A stretch of DNA of 64,000 nucleotides from Acinetobacter rudis (GCF_031157835.1 NZ_JAVIDR010000002.1:1-64000), one strand, 5' to 3'. Numbered from the stretch's first letter, positions 41,867 through 52,779 are shown. Translations and numbers: made by a program. Notes: generated by a model not told the origin, from the sequence alone.

Positions 41867-42850
41867 GTGAATAATCTGCCTAATCTTTCAGACTTAAAGG
41901 TCTTTTGTGTTGTTGCTAAAAGGAAGAGTTTCGTTGCTTCAGCCGATGAGCTTGGGGCATCGCCTGCATATGTCAGTAAACGAATTAATATATTAGAAAC
42001 CAATTTAAACTGTACTTTATTTCACCGCAGTACGCGCCATGTCAGTCTTACCGAAGATGGCAAACTTATTTTGGAGAGAGTTTCAAATATTCTTAATGAG
42101 TTCGATGAATTAAGTGATTTAATTAATAACCCACAAAATACACCTTCAGGACGAATTGATATTGTCAGTAGTTTTGGGTTTGGCCGCTGTCATGTTGCGC
42201 CTATTTTATCCAAGCTCATGACAATGTATCCCGAATTAGATATTCAATTTAATACGATTGATCAAACAGTAGATCTAATCCAACATAGCTTAGATTTAGA
42301 TATTTTTGTGGGAAACGAGATTTCCCCCAATATGATTGCCAAACGACTTTTATCAAATTTCCGCATTTTATGTGCTTCACCTCGTTATTTACAAATAAAT
42401 GGCGAACCCGATGATTTAGATGAATTAGCGAATCATCAGTTCCTCGCAATTCGCGAACGAGATCAATCACGCCACGTATTAAAACTCCGTAGCCCAATGG
42501 AAGATGTGTGCGTTTCTATCAGCCCGAAGTTTATCTCCAATAATGGTGAAATCATCAAACAACTCGCAATGGATGATCAAGGCATTATGTTATGTTCAGT
42601 ATGGGATGTTATGGAGGAACTACAAAATGGTCAGTTACAACACGTTCTCACCAGTTATTGGCAAGATGCAGATATTTGGGCGGTCTACCCTTCACGTTTA
42701 AGAAGTTCGTCTAAACTTAAAACCTGTATTTTATTTATACAAACTGAACTGCTCAATAAACTGCAATTTTTAAATATGCTCATTCGAGGTAAACCGATTT
42801 TACCTAAAGTGGAAAATATTAATCTGTCACGAGATAAAGTTTTCCTTTAG
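41867..42850 (+). CDS. LysR-type regulator of the carnitine cluster
   Basis: 327 residues starting at GTG. N-terminal winged helix (KSFVASADELGASPAYVSKR, about 20-39), then the ligand-binding domain. It is divergent from the D-malate dehydrogenase gene that heads the carnitine operon, with 100 bp between them, which is the standard position for its regulator. Ligand not deducible; carnitine or malate are candidates. Confidence 0.8.
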   Translation: MNNLPNLSDLKVFCVVAKRKSFVASADELGASPAYVSKRINILETNLNCTLFHRSTRHVSLTEDGKLILERVSNILNEFDELSDLINNPQNTPSGRIDIVSSFGFGRCHVAPILSKLMTMYPELDIQFNTIDQTVDLIQHSLDLDIFVGNEISPNMIAKRLLSNFRILCASPRYLQINGEPDDLDELANHQFLAIRERDQSRHVLKLRSPMEDVCVSISPKFISNNGEIIKQLAMDDQGIMLCSVWDVMEELQNGQLQHVLTSYWQDADIWAVYPSRLRSSSKLKTCILFIQTELLNKLQFLNMLIRGKPILPKVENINLSRDKVFL

Positions 42851-42861
42851 TCCGTAGCCCA

Positions 42862-42909
42862 AAACGATAGGGCCATTTAAACCTTTGCGTTTAAATACCC
42901 TTATCGTTT
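42862..42909. terminator. Compound hairpin between convergent genes
   Basis: Outer arms AAACGATA...GGG and CCC...TTATCGTTT enclose a perfect 8-bp inner stem ATTTAAAC/GTTTAAAT with a 6-nt loop. It lies between the LysR gene and the porin gene and can act in both directions. Confidence 0.65.
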
Positions 42910-42933
42910 AAAGATCAACTTATTAATGTAAAA

Positions 42934-44115
42934 TTAAAAATAATAACCGACAGCTAAATACAATAATTTATTCCACTTGTTGTTATCACCCTCAGCTAAA
43001 GCTTTGCTACTTCCCCCAATCATTGCATCATTGCGTGATAATATATATTCAAGCTGTACCCCAATCTTTTTATAGTTCATTGCAACACCAGTAATGATTC
43101 GATTGGAATCTTTATACCCAGACTGATCTTTAAAAAACTGGCTATATGAAATATAAGGCTTGATGCCTTTAATGCCTTTAAACTCGTCCTGAACAGCGTA
43201 ATTTAATTCTGCCATCGCATATTGACCATCATTAGCGATATTATAAGAATAATCAAATGCACCCAATGTTGAACTATTTGGCATCAGTTGATCCTTGTTA
43301 TTGATCTTCTGTTGCCCAGCAAGTAGCATCATTTGCCAATTTTGATAATTGGTAGTGCTAAAAATATTCCAATTGGTTTTATGTCCAGTAGAGTCCGTTT
43401 TTTTATTATCTAGTTGAGAATACCATACGGAAGCCCCCACTTGAGTATTGGCTTGATGCTCAACATCCCAAACAAAATTCTTTGCAGCTCGAGCGACCCA
43501 CATATTCTTTTCTTCAATATATGTGCCCTGTTCAAGATCATCAGCCTCAACAAAGTTACCAGTATAACGACTTGAATCTTTTGAAGTACCTTTGAAATTA
43601 CCACCATCTGTAGGATAAAACCCTAGTGTTAACTGATAATCATCATTTTTGAATTGATATTTCAACCCTAAATTATGTACATCTTCATAGCCAAGCGTAT
43701 TAAATAAAGTTTCATAATAACTACTTCCCCAGAAGCGCCCAAAACCAAAATCTACAGCCTGTAAACCAGCACTCACGGTTTGTTGAGGATCAATCTTATA
43801 GCCTAACCAAGCACTATGTAAAAATACTGCATCACATAAACGGTCATACTGATAACAGCGTATGTCGGACTGTGCCAACCACTGCGGATTTTCATAATTG
43901 AGTACTAATTTTAAATCAGCCAACCGCCAGTCATTATTTTTGCCCTCACTCGATGCATCTGCAAAATCTTTACTTTGAAAACGTGTACGCACTCCCCCAG
44001 AAACAGAAAACTGCCCTGATTGTGCTTGCCGATCTCCCCATACCAAGCCATCAGCATAGCTTAATGTACTTAGTGTTAACCCCATAGTTGAAATCAAAAT
44101 CCCTAAATTCTTCAT
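42934..44115 (-). CDS. Outer-membrane porin-like beta-barrel protein
   Basis: 393 residues with a signal peptide (MKNLGILISTMGLTLSTLSYA, cut before DGL) and alternating amphipathic strands ending in LLYLAVGYYF, a C-terminal aromatic as required by the BAM machinery. Two Cys (RCYQYDRLC, about 105-113) may form a disulfide. It follows the carnitine regulator in the opposite sense and may feed that pathway, but it has its own promoter region. Not a classic OprD match. Confidence 0.75.
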   Translation of the reverse strand: MKNLGILISTMGLTLSTLSYADGLVWGDRQAQSGQFSVSGGVRTRFQSKDFADASSEGKNNDWRLADLKLVLNYENPQWLAQSDIRCYQYDRLCDAVFLHSAWLGYKIDPQQTVSAGLQAVDFGFGRFWGSSYYETLFNTLGYEDVHNLGLKYQFKNDDYQLTLGFYPTDGGNFKGTSKDSSRYTGNFVEADDLEQGTYIEEKNMWVARAAKNFVWDVEHQANTQVGASVWYSQLDNKKTDSTGHKTNWNIFSTTNYQNWQMMLLAGQQKINNKDQLMPNSSTLGAFDYSYNIANDGQYAMAELNYAVQDEFKGIKGIKPYISYSQFFKDQSGYKDSNRIITGVAMNYKKIGVQLEYILSRNDAMIGGSSKALAEGDNNKWNKLLYLAVGYYF

Positions 44116-44411
44116 AATAAACGTCCGTGATTAAAAGATGTATACGTTGAATATAAATCCCGCTGCAATCAATGTATGATCTATAAACTTTACCTTCACA
44201 CTCCGTGTTCAATGCAAGTCACTTTACACTTTAAAAGCTCAATGAAATAAAACTATATTTATCGTAATTTTTAAAATCAATATAATTATTCATATGAATG
44301 CATCTGTCACAGACATCGTTATAGCAACAGATTATATAATCTATAGATCATCTATTTAAAATGCAGATGAAAATTAAATTAAATGTTTACTAATAATATA
44401 TTTTATCCATT

Positions 44412-45329
44412 TTAAAATAACCGAGTCGCCTTCACTTTTTTCAGTTTTTCAAAAAATAATGACAAAATCATATTGGGTTTAACTCCTTTTTTAGTCACCA
44501 TACATATGCGTGTACTATATTGAAACTGCTCAGGTAATACTGCTTTCATACTTCCTTCTAGCAACCATTTTTTAGCAAAATGGTCAGGTAAAAAACCCAT
44601 AAACTGGCCAGTTAGAATGAGAAATGCTATGCCTTCACGATCACTTGCATTTGCTGTACTTCGCATTTTTTGGTGTAGTTGTTGAGCTGCTTGTGGAATG
44701 CTGTAACTAGGCATAACTGTATGGTATTTTAACAACTCAGTTGCTTGTATCGATTGTGTTTGTTTAAACAAAGGATGGTTATGTCCACAATACAAATAAT
44801 TATTTTCTTCATATAAATCAAAATAATCCAAACCAGATAAAGGTGTCATTAAAGGCACTGCACCTACATGTAAACGACCATCCATAATTTTACATTCAAT
44901 GTCGGATACGGTGCTCATACTAATATTGATACGAATATCTCTACTCTCGGCGGTTAATTCAGCCAAGCTCTGAGTAATATAAGAACTCTGCATGGTCACT
45001 AAATTATTAATAAGACCAATATTAAACTCACCCTTTAATTGTTTCTGAATCTGGTTTGCCTGTATTCGAAAATCTTCAATTGCTGCAAATAACACCTCAA
45101 CGTTTTTTAAAATTTCCTTGCCTTCTGGCGTAATTGCAAAACCCGCCCGCCCACGTTGACATAGGCGCATGCCTAAACGACCTTCTAAATCACTCATATG
45201 TAAACTGATGGCTGATCGACTAATCCCTAAGATGCTTTCTGCTGAAGTAAAATTGCCACTCTCGCATACAGTCTTAAATATCCTAAGAAGTTTTATATCA
45301 AAATCAGATACTTGGTTAAATTTGCTCAT
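44412..45329 (-). CDS. LysR-type regulator of the beta-alanine cluster
   Basis: About 305 residues from the internal ATG giving MSKFNQVSDFDIKLL. The winged helix reads GNFTSAESILGISRSAISLH. The effector domain follows (about 95-300). It is divergent from the omega-transaminase gene with about 107 bp between them, so it probably regulates that operon. The 296-bp gap on its other side, to the porin gene, holds AT-rich promoter-type sequence only. Confidence 0.8.
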   Translation of the reverse strand: MSKFNQVSDFDIKLLRIFKTVCESGNFTSAESILGISRSAISLHMSDLEGRLGMRLCQRGRAGFAITPEGKEILKNVEVLFAAIEDFRIQANQIQKQLKGEFNIGLINNLVTMQSSYITQSLAELTAESRDIRINISMSTVSDIECKIMDGRLHVGAVPLMTPLSGLDYFDLYEENNYLYCGHNHPLFKQTQSIQATELLKYHTVMPSYSIPQAAQQLHQKMRSTANASDREGIAFLILTGQFMGFLPDHFAKKWLLEGSMKAVLPEQFQYSTRICMVTKKGVKPNMILSLFFEKLKKVKATRLF

Positions 45330-45436
45330 ATTGATATAGGTATTAATTTTCAAATCTAAAGATGTATTAGTTTGAATATATCTAACACAAAAATATCAGT
45401 ACTATCAATGAAAAGATCACACAATGGAGTGCTAAC

Positions 45437-46768
45437 ATGTCAACTAATACGGACATTAATACCTTAAACTTTCGTTCACACTGGATGCCTTTCTCTGCGA
45501 ACCGTAACTTTCATCAAGATCCTCGTATCATAGTTTCAGCCAATGGCGCCTATTTAAAAGATCAACATGGCCGTGAAGTCTATGATTCCCTTTCTGGTTT
45601 ATGGACTTGTGGCATTGGGCACTGTGTACCTGAAATTACTCAAGCAGTCAGTCAACAATTGGCGACGCTTGACTATTCTCCAGCTTTCCAATTTGGGCAT
45701 CGCTTGTCATTTGAACTTGCAGAACGTATTACACAGTGGTTACCTGGTCAACTCAATCACGTATTTTTCACTGATTCTGGTTCTGAATCAGCAGATACTG
45801 CAATCAAAATGGCCAAAGCGTATTGGCGCATTCAAGGTGCAGCGAGTAAAACCAAAATCATTGGTCGTGCACGCGGTTACCACGGCGTCAATATTGGTGG
45901 CAGTAGTGTTGGTGGTATTGGTGGTAACCGTAAAATGTTTGGGCAATTATTAGATGCTGATCATATTCCACATACCCTACAAGCAGACAAAGCTTTTACT
46001 CGCGGTATGGCAGAAGATGGCGGTATTGCTTTAGCAGATGAAATGTTAAAACTGATTGAATTACATGATGCTTCAAATATTGCAGCATTAATTGTAGAAC
46101 CTGTATCTGGCTCAGCTGGTGCAATTGTCCCACCAAAAGGATATCTCAATCGCCTACGTGAAATATGCGATCAACACAATATTCTCTTGATTTTCGATGA
46201 AGTCATTACTGGCTTTGGTCGTTTAGGTACGAAATCTGGTGCAGAGTATTTTGGCGTAACCCCTGATATCTTATGTTTTGCCAAACAAATAACCAATGGT
46301 GTCATTCCAATGGGTGGCGTTGTAGTAAACAGTACAATCTATGACACCTTCATGCAGCAAAATCTTCCTGCACATGCAGTTGAATTTACACATGGTTATA
46401 CCTACTCAGCACATCCTGTTGCCTGTGCTGCAGCACTTGCCACATTAGATGTGATTGAAAATCAATCCATGATTGAACAAGCTGCTGAACTAAGTTCAGG
46501 TTTTGAGAATAGCTTGCACCAACTCAAATCAAGCCCTCATGTTGTCGATATTCGTAATTGTGGTCTGATTGGTGCAGTACAAATTCAAGCGCGTGATGGT
46601 GATCCATCTATTCGTCCTTTTGAACTGGGTATGCGTCTCTGGAAAGATGGATTCTATGTACGTTTTGGTGGAGATACACTGCAGTTTGGCCCAATGTTCA
46701 ATAGTAAGCAATCTGATTTAGATCGTGTATTTGACGCTGTGGCTTCTCATTTGCAAAAAATTGATTAA
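45437..46768 (+). CDS. Omega-amino acid:pyruvate aminotransferase (beta-alanine type)
   Basis: 443-residue class III PLP aminotransferase. DSGSESADTAIKMA, the PLP-ring Asp in LLIFDEVITGFGRLG and the PLP Lys in CFAKQITNG are present. The residues FRSHWMPFSANRNF at the N-terminus are typical of beta-alanine:pyruvate transaminases. With the next gene it would take beta-alanine to malonic semialdehyde and then acetyl-CoA. Confidence 0.88.
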   Translation: MSTNTDINTLNFRSHWMPFSANRNFHQDPRIIVSANGAYLKDQHGREVYDSLSGLWTCGIGHCVPEITQAVSQQLATLDYSPAFQFGHRLSFELAERITQWLPGQLNHVFFTDSGSESADTAIKMAKAYWRIQGAASKTKIIGRARGYHGVNIGGSSVGGIGGNRKMFGQLLDADHIPHTLQADKAFTRGMAEDGGIALADEMLKLIELHDASNIAALIVEPVSGSAGAIVPPKGYLNRLREICDQHNILLIFDEVITGFGRLGTKSGAEYFGVTPDILCFAKQITNGVIPMGGVVVNSTIYDTFMQQNLPAHAVEFTHGYTYSAHPVACAAALATLDVIENQSMIEQAAELSSGFENSLHQLKSSPHVVDIRNCGLIGAVQIQARDGDPSIRPFELGMRLWKDGFYVRFGGDTLQFGPMFNSKQSDLDRVFDAVASHLQKID

Positions 46769-46853
46769 TACGGACTAGTAAGAAGTAAGAATCACGCATA
46801 AAACAACTCAATATTTAAACCAAATAGCATTACAACGATATTAAGGAAGATTC

Positions 46854-48350
46854 ATGGATATTATTGGTCATTTCATTAATGGGCAAATCGACACTCAGTC
46901 GACACGGACACAAGCTGTTTATAATCCCTCAACAGGTGAAAGCACCAAACAAGTGGCTCTCGCAAGTGCTGCAACGGTTGAACATGCCATTGCAGTTGCT
47001 AGTGCAGCCTTCCCTGCTTGGCGAGATACTCCTTTGATTAAGCGTGTCCGAATTATGTTTCGGTTTAAACAACTCCTAGAAGAAAATAGTGAAAAAATTT
47101 GCCAGCTCATTGGTCAGGAACATGGCAAAATTTCACATGATGCGATGGGTGAATTACAACGAGGCATTGAAAATGTTGAATATGCCTGTGCCGCAACTGA
47201 ATTTTTAAAAGGTGAATTCAGCAAAAATGTCGGACCGGATATCGACTCTTGGAGTGAGTTCCAACCTCTAGGTGTGGTTGCAGGCATCACTCCTTTTAAT
47301 TTCCCTGTTATGGTGCCGTTATGGATGTTCCCTATGGCATTGGTCTGTGGCAACTGCTTTATTTTAAAACCATCAGAACGTGATCCTTCATCCACTTTAT
47401 TTATTGCTGAGTTACTCAAACAAGCTGGTTTACCCGATGGTGTCTTTGCATTAGTCAATGGTGATAAAGAGGCTGTTGACACTTTACTACACGATCCACG
47501 TATTCAGGCAGTGAGCTTCGTGGGTTCTACTCCAATTGCTGAATATATTTATACAACAGCAACTGCAAATGGTAAACGTTGTCAGGCACTCGGTGGTGCC
47601 AAAAACCACGCCATCGTGATGCCAGATGCAGACCTAGATAACGTCGTAAATTCACTCCTTGGTGCTGCTTTTGGCTCATCAGGTGAACGCTGTATGGCAC
47701 TTTCTGTTGCAGTGGCGATTGGTGATGAAATTGCAGACCAGATGATTGAAAAAATCAGCATGGAAATGCAAAAACTCAAATTTGGTGCTTATTCAGATCA
47801 ATCTAATGATTTTGGTCCATTAATTACTGCAGCTCACCAAAGCAAAGTTGAAGGTTATATTGACAGTGCTGAACAACAAGGTGCCAAAATTGTTGTTGAT
47901 GGTCGTCAAGCTAAAGTACAAGGCTATGAACAAGGTTTCTTTGTTGGGCCAACTTTAATTGATGCTGTACGGGCAGATATGATTAGCTACCAACAAGAAA
48001 TCTTTGGCCCAGTATTACAAGTTATTCGTGTAGATAGTATGCAAGCGGCAATGCAACTGATTAATGACCATGAATATGGTAACGGAACTTGTATTTATAC
48101 CCGTGATGGTGAGGCAGCACGCTACTTTAGTACACATATACAAGTAGGCATGGTTGGAATTAACATTCCATTGCCTGTACCTGTCTCTTATCATAGTTTT
48201 GGTGGCTGGAAACGTTCTCTCTTTGGTGATCTAAGTGCCTACGGTCCAGATGGTGCGCGTTTTTATACACGCCGTAAAACAATTACCCAACGTTGGCCTG
48301 CTGCAGATGTACGAGAAAAAACTCAGTTTGCAATGCCAACACTGAATTAA
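46854..48350 (+). CDS. mmsA: Methylmalonate/malonate-semialdehyde dehydrogenase (CoA-acylating)
   Basis: 498 residues. TPFNFPVMVPLWMFPMAL, the CoA-acylating-family Cys motif GSSGERCMALSV and the C-terminal KSLFGD-like RSLFGDLSAYG are characteristic of MmsA. It converts malonic semialdehyde to acetyl-CoA and CO2. It lies 85 bp after the transaminase on the same strand. Confidence 0.92.
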   Translation: MDIIGHFINGQIDTQSTRTQAVYNPSTGESTKQVALASAATVEHAIAVASAAFPAWRDTPLIKRVRIMFRFKQLLEENSEKICQLIGQEHGKISHDAMGELQRGIENVEYACAATEFLKGEFSKNVGPDIDSWSEFQPLGVVAGITPFNFPVMVPLWMFPMALVCGNCFILKPSERDPSSTLFIAELLKQAGLPDGVFALVNGDKEAVDTLLHDPRIQAVSFVGSTPIAEYIYTTATANGKRCQALGGAKNHAIVMPDADLDNVVNSLLGAAFGSSGERCMALSVAVAIGDEIADQMIEKISMEMQKLKFGAYSDQSNDFGPLITAAHQSKVEGYIDSAEQQGAKIVVDGRQAKVQGYEQGFFVGPTLIDAVRADMISYQQEIFGPVLQVIRVDSMQAAMQLINDHEYGNGTCIYTRDGEAARYFSTHIQVGMVGINIPLPVPVSYHSFGGWKRSLFGDLSAYGPDGARFYTRRKTITQRWPAADVREKTQFAMPTLN

Positions 48351-48513
48351 TCTATTGAGGGGCAAACATGATGGATGCCCCTCATTGCTTGTTAAGCGCT
48401 CAATATTTTTTGCTGCATAACTTGGAACTTGATATTTTGCAGATCGATAAACTCAGGAGAGCGTAGTTAGGAATACCCAATTTAACTATAAGAAATCATT
48501 TTAAGGAATCAAA

Positions 48514-49917
48514 ATGGCTCAACCTAATAATTTTCAACCTAAGCTTGTTGAAGGATTAACAAACAAGCAAATCGTGATGATCAGCATTGGCGGTGTAATT
48601 GGCGCAGGACTCTTTATTGGTTCCTCAGCAGCTATTGCAAAAGCTGGCCCTGCAGTTATCCTGTCCTATCTTATTACCAGTATTGTGGTTTTTTTCGTCA
48701 TGCGTATGCTTGGCGAAATGGCTGTCATGCAACCAGATACGGGGTCTTTTTCTACCTATGCCAGTAAGGCCATTGGCGACTGGGCAGGTTGTACAATCGG
48801 ATGGTTATATTGGTGGTTTTGGGTATTGGTTATCCCTGTTGAAGCAATTGCAGGTGCTGAAATTTTACATGCTTGGTTCCCCGCATTACCAACGTGGAGT
48901 TATGCATTACTATTTGTCATCCTTTTAAGTTTCGCCAACCTATTTGAAGTCAAAAACTTTGGTGTTTTCGAGTTTTGGTTTTCAACCATTAAAGTCATTG
49001 CCATTTTACTGTTTATTATCATTTGTGGTTCAGCAGTATTTGGTTTTTGGCCACTTGCAGACGTCAGTGGTATTGCAAATCTGTATCAAAATGGCGGCTT
49101 TATGCCTTATGGATTTGGCGGCATCATGGGTGGAATTTTAATTACTGCATTTTCTTTTTTTGGTGTAGAAATTTTATCAATTGCAGCTGCAGAATCAGCA
49201 AACCCAGCAGAAAAAATCCGCCGTGCAACCAATCTTGTAATCTATCGTATTATTTTATTCTTTGTCGTTTCAATTTTTCTTGCCGTTGCGCTAGTAGATT
49301 GGCGTTCTGCTGGTTTTAAAGAATACGGTACATTCCAATATGTACTCATGACATTAAATGTACCTGGCACTAAACTCATTATGGACAGTGTAGTTTTTGT
49401 GGCTGTTGCAAGCTGTATGAATGCCGCACTTTATACTGCATCTAGAATGCTGTTTTCATTAGGTGCACGTAAAAATGCCCCAGCATTTGTTACTAAACTA
49501 ACACCGAATAATGTTCCTCGCGTCGCAGTATTATTATCTTGTGCAGTAGGTATATTAGGCTGTGCAGCCAACTACTTTTTCCCTGGGCAAGTCTTGACAT
49601 TCTTACTCTCTACTACTGGTGCTATTGCTTTGCTGGTCTACTTAGTGATTGCAATCTCACAATTACGATTACGTAAACGCTGCGAAGCACAAAATATAGA
49701 AATCCCTTATAAAATGTGGTTCTTCCCGTGGATTACATGGTTAGTCATTGTGACAATTCTTGCGGTTTTAGGATATATGTTCTTCTCACCTGACTATCGC
49801 TATGAAACACTCATGTCCTTAGGTGTCAGCCTTATGGTGGTTGTATTTAGTGTAATTGCTACACGTAAAAATAAAGCCAATGCAGCAGCCCAGTCTGATA
49901 TTCATCCTACAGTTTAA
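48514..49917 (+). CDS. Amino-acid permease, APC family (GABA permease-like)
   Basis: 467 residues with twelve membrane segments. The N-terminal IGGVIGAGLFIGSS motif and PAVILSYLI are typical of the AAT/GabP group. Being third behind the beta-alanine catabolic genes, it likely imports beta-alanine or a related omega-amino acid. A 160-bp gap before it could hold a separate promoter. Confidence 0.85.
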   Translation: MAQPNNFQPKLVEGLTNKQIVMISIGGVIGAGLFIGSSAAIAKAGPAVILSYLITSIVVFFVMRMLGEMAVMQPDTGSFSTYASKAIGDWAGCTIGWLYWWFWVLVIPVEAIAGAEILHAWFPALPTWSYALLFVILLSFANLFEVKNFGVFEFWFSTIKVIAILLFIIICGSAVFGFWPLADVSGIANLYQNGGFMPYGFGGIMGGILITAFSFFGVEILSIAAAESANPAEKIRRATNLVIYRIILFFVVSIFLAVALVDWRSAGFKEYGTFQYVLMTLNVPGTKLIMDSVVFVAVASCMNAALYTASRMLFSLGARKNAPAFVTKLTPNNVPRVAVLLSCAVGILGCAANYFFPGQVLTFLLSTTGAIALLVYLVIAISQLRLRKRCEAQNIEIPYKMWFFPWITWLVIVTILAVLGYMFFSPDYRYETLMSLGVSLMVVVFSVIATRKNKANAAAQSDIHPTV

Positions 49918-49929
49918 CCCTAAACAAAA

Positions 49930-49955
49930 AAGTCCTCTTTAGCTAAAGAGGACTT
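49930..49955. terminator. Bidirectional terminator
   Basis: A perfect 26-bp palindrome centred on AGCT, with A-run before and T-rich sequence after, between the convergent permease and CoA-ligase genes. Confidence 0.8.
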
Positions 49956-49977
49956 CATTTGTACATACACTTTAATA

Positions 49978-51615
49978 CTAAGCGAAAAGTTCTCTTAATT
50001 TAAATTTCTGAATTTTACCTGATGCCGTCATTGGAAACTCATTCATGATCTCCAATCGTTCTGGTAAATACTGCATGGCAAGCTGATGTTGTTTTAAAAA
50101 GTCTGTGACTTGTTCTAAATTTAAGCTTTGCTCTGTTTGTTTTAATTTCACTACCGCGCAAGCACGTTCACCTAGACGCTCATCTGGATAAGCCACCAGT
50201 GCTACTAAAGCAATATTGGGGTGTTGATATAATAAGGATTCAATTTCCATTACTGGAATATTTTCTCCACCTCGTATAATTACATCTTTATTGCGCCCAC
50301 AAATTCGAATGTATCCATGTTCATCTTGAAAAGCGATGTCACCACTGTCAAACCAATCTTCATGATCAGTATCGTTTAAATGTGGTCGTTTTAAATATCC
50401 ACCAAAATTAGAACAAGCTCGGACAATTAACCGGCCAGCCTGATTAATTGCTTTAATTTGTCCATTATCATCAACAATTTTTATTTCAACACCAGGCAAT
50501 GCAACACCATCTGTATTAAAAGCACGTTCTTCATGATCTTCAGGTAAAGTCGTGGCAACACCACCTGTTTCAGACATCCCCCAAGCAGAAATAATGGTTG
50601 CCTGCAAATTTAAACGTGCTTTTTTCACTAAGGCAGGAGGAATAGGTGCTCCTACACATACAAATGTTTGTAATGATTGAACAGCAGTGGGTGGTTTTAA
50701 TAGTGCTGCTTCGGCCAAATCATTTAAAAATGGTGTAGAAGCTTTTGTATAAGTCACTTGATGTTTTTCAATAAGCGCTAAGGCTTTGTCTGCATCCCAA
50801 ATATCTTGTAATACAACTTTCGCATTTAAATAAATTGGCATCACAACGCCATACAAAAAGCCGGTTTGATGCGCAAGTGGTGTAGACATTAACTCAACTA
50901 CATGTTGATCCAAATGTAAACGTTGAGCATAAGGAACTAAATTAGCAAATAAGGTATTTGCTGTATGCATAACCCCTTTGGGTTCTCCAGTCGTACCTGA
51001 TGTAAAAATAATTTGAGCGACATCATCTGGTCCAATAACCTGCTGATGCAAAGTCTGTAAATGCTGTGGGTCTTGTTCTAAGCCATGATCTAATAATAAA
51101 GCAGAAAAACTATTAGAACCTTGCCCACCAATAACGACTACATGTTCTAGATGCTCTAATCCAGCTTGCAGTTTGGAAGCCAGTTGCTCATGATCAAATT
51201 TCTTAAATTGTTTTGCAACAATCAACACCTTAGACTCACAATGTTGCAACATAAAACTAAGTTCACGCTCACGAAAAATCGGCATCAAAGGGTTAAATAC
51301 TGCACCAATACGACGACAGGCAATGTAAAGTAAACTAAATTCCCACCAATTGGGTAACTGACACGAAACAACATCATTCTTTTTTATTCCCAATTGTTTT
51401 AAACCCAGTGCTATTTTATTTGAAAGGGTAAAAATATCGCGGTAACTAAAACTTTCTTCCGTATCTGTTTCAGCTTTATAACTGACCAAGGCTTGTTTAT
51501 CTGGATTACAGCGAACAGCCTCATCCAAAAATTGCAAAATCGTTTTATTCAGCCAATAGCCTTTTTCTAACATCTTCTCACGACGTGGTGGCAGTAATAC
51601 AGCATCAAACTCCAT
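49978..51615 (-). CDS. AMP-forming acyl-CoA ligase (cyclohexanecarboxylate-CoA ligase-like)
   Basis: 545 residues of the ANL superfamily. P-loop IFTSGTTGEPKGV, the adenine-site SAWGMSETGG, the hinge Asp in DWFDSGDIAF and the C-terminal Lys in TASGKIQKFK are intact. Overall resemblance is to AliA/medium-chain or cyclic-acid CoA ligases. A MarR gene upstream and an aromatic-acid-type MFS beyond that suggest activation of an imported cyclic or aromatic acid. Further pathway genes are absent here. Confidence 0.82.
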   Translation of the reverse strand: MEFDAVLLPPRREKMLEKGYWLNKTILQFLDEAVRCNPDKQALVSYKAETDTEESFSYRDIFTLSNKIALGLKQLGIKKNDVVSCQLPNWWEFSLLYIACRRIGAVFNPLMPIFRERELSFMLQHCESKVLIVAKQFKKFDHEQLASKLQAGLEHLEHVVVIGGQGSNSFSALLLDHGLEQDPQHLQTLHQQVIGPDDVAQIIFTSGTTGEPKGVMHTANTLFANLVPYAQRLHLDQHVVELMSTPLAHQTGFLYGVVMPIYLNAKVVLQDIWDADKALALIEKHQVTYTKASTPFLNDLAEAALLKPPTAVQSLQTFVCVGAPIPPALVKKARLNLQATIISAWGMSETGGVATTLPEDHEERAFNTDGVALPGVEIKIVDDNGQIKAINQAGRLIVRACSNFGGYLKRPHLNDTDHEDWFDSGDIAFQDEHGYIRICGRNKDVIIRGGENIPVMEIESLLYQHPNIALVALVAYPDERLGERACAVVKLKQTEQSLNLEQVTDFLKQHQLAMQYLPERLEIMNEFPMTASGKIQKFKLRELFA

Positions 51616-51810
51616 TTACTTACTCCTTGTTGTTATTCAGTAATACGCTTTACTATTTTAAAACATGGGCTTGTTTTAACTTTAATATCGCTTGTTATGG
51701 CGTATTTATACTCATATCAACATGAAGTAGCTGCTTTTCTAAGTCAAGCTACTTAATTACTTAAGTAATTTAATATTTTTCAAATCAATCTAACTGAATG
51801 GTCTTTAGGT

Positions 51811-52302
51811 CTAATTATCCTGTGAATGCGGCTTTAATTCGACAGTTTGCATATTTTGATTAATTTTATTCATCAAATGTAGAAAGGCAATTTTATCATC
51901 GAGAGATAACCCAGCGAGTGCTTGACGATAAAACTCATACGTCTTCTCTTGCAAATCAAACCAGTATTCCCACCCCTTTTCTGTCAATTGTACAATTTTA
52001 ATTCGACGATCCTGCTCATCAGAAGTACGCTTCACATATTGATCACGTTCCAAACGTTTCAATATTCCATCTAGGTTCTGTCTGCTAAAACCTAAGTAAT
52101 GCGTTAAATCAGAAAATGACATCCCTTGTTCAACAACTTCACGTGATAAAGCTCCCAATACAGACCAATGCGCTGTAGAAACTCCCATTTCTTTGCTACT
52201 TTGACGATCAAGAATAATCCCTGCCTGAAACAATCTAAAAAACAAACGATTATGTACAGCGTATAAAGACTGATCGACCTCTGGGATCGCTTTAGATGTC
52301 AT
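51811..52302 (-). CDS. MarR-family regulator
   Basis: 163 residues with the MarR winged helix (MSFSDLTHYLGFSRQNLDGI, wing DEQDRRIKIVQLTEKG). It lies between the CoA-ligase gene (same strand, 195 bp downstream) and a divergent MFS transporter. Such regulators often respond to aromatic CoA thioesters or free acids, and this one probably controls both neighbours. Confidence 0.85.
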   Translation of the reverse strand: MTSKAIPEVDQSLYAVHNRLFFRLFQAGIILDRQSSKEMGVSTAHWSVLGALSREVVEQGMSFSDLTHYLGFSRQNLDGILKRLERDQYVKRTSDEQDRRIKIVQLTEKGWEYWFDLQEKTYEFYRQALAGLSLDDKIAFLHLMNKINQNMQTVELKPHSQDN

Positions 52303-52779
52303 TTTTATTCATACTCTTCACATTTAATTTTTAGCAGCATAACTGATTACAGCACAATTGCAGCGAATTTAAATAATAAAAATCACCTCAAAGCCAGACC
52401 TCATCAGCACTTAACAACAAATCAATAAAAGTCATTTTAAATTTTATGTAAATATATTGATATATTATCATATATCCAAAACACAACTTGGTTTATAAAA
52501 ACTTCACTATCAGTGAAAATAACGCGAGGAAATTAAAAAGAGAAACATATCAACCAACAACTATATTAAATAAATATATATTGTTATTTTTCAATCAATT
52601 ATAAAAAATAAATTTTTTATTTATATCAACATATTGACTATAAAATAAATCCAATCTAGTTTTATGAGGTGTTATTTTGATCAAAACACAAGATAAACAG
52701 CCCCTTTAAGGAATAAAGAGGCAAAATAATTTCAAACAAGCTTATGTAAATAACATGACATGTTTAAAGGACTATTTTT
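52303..52779. promoter_or_regulatory. Long AT-rich divergent control region of the MarR and MFS genes
   Basis: There is no gene in 477 bp. Candidate MarR operators are TGATA-TAT-TATCA (52458-52470) and TCAACATATTGA (52626-52637). The second overlaps a possible -35, TTGACT. Both are weak palindromes in very AT-rich DNA, so they are suggestions only. Confidence 0.35.
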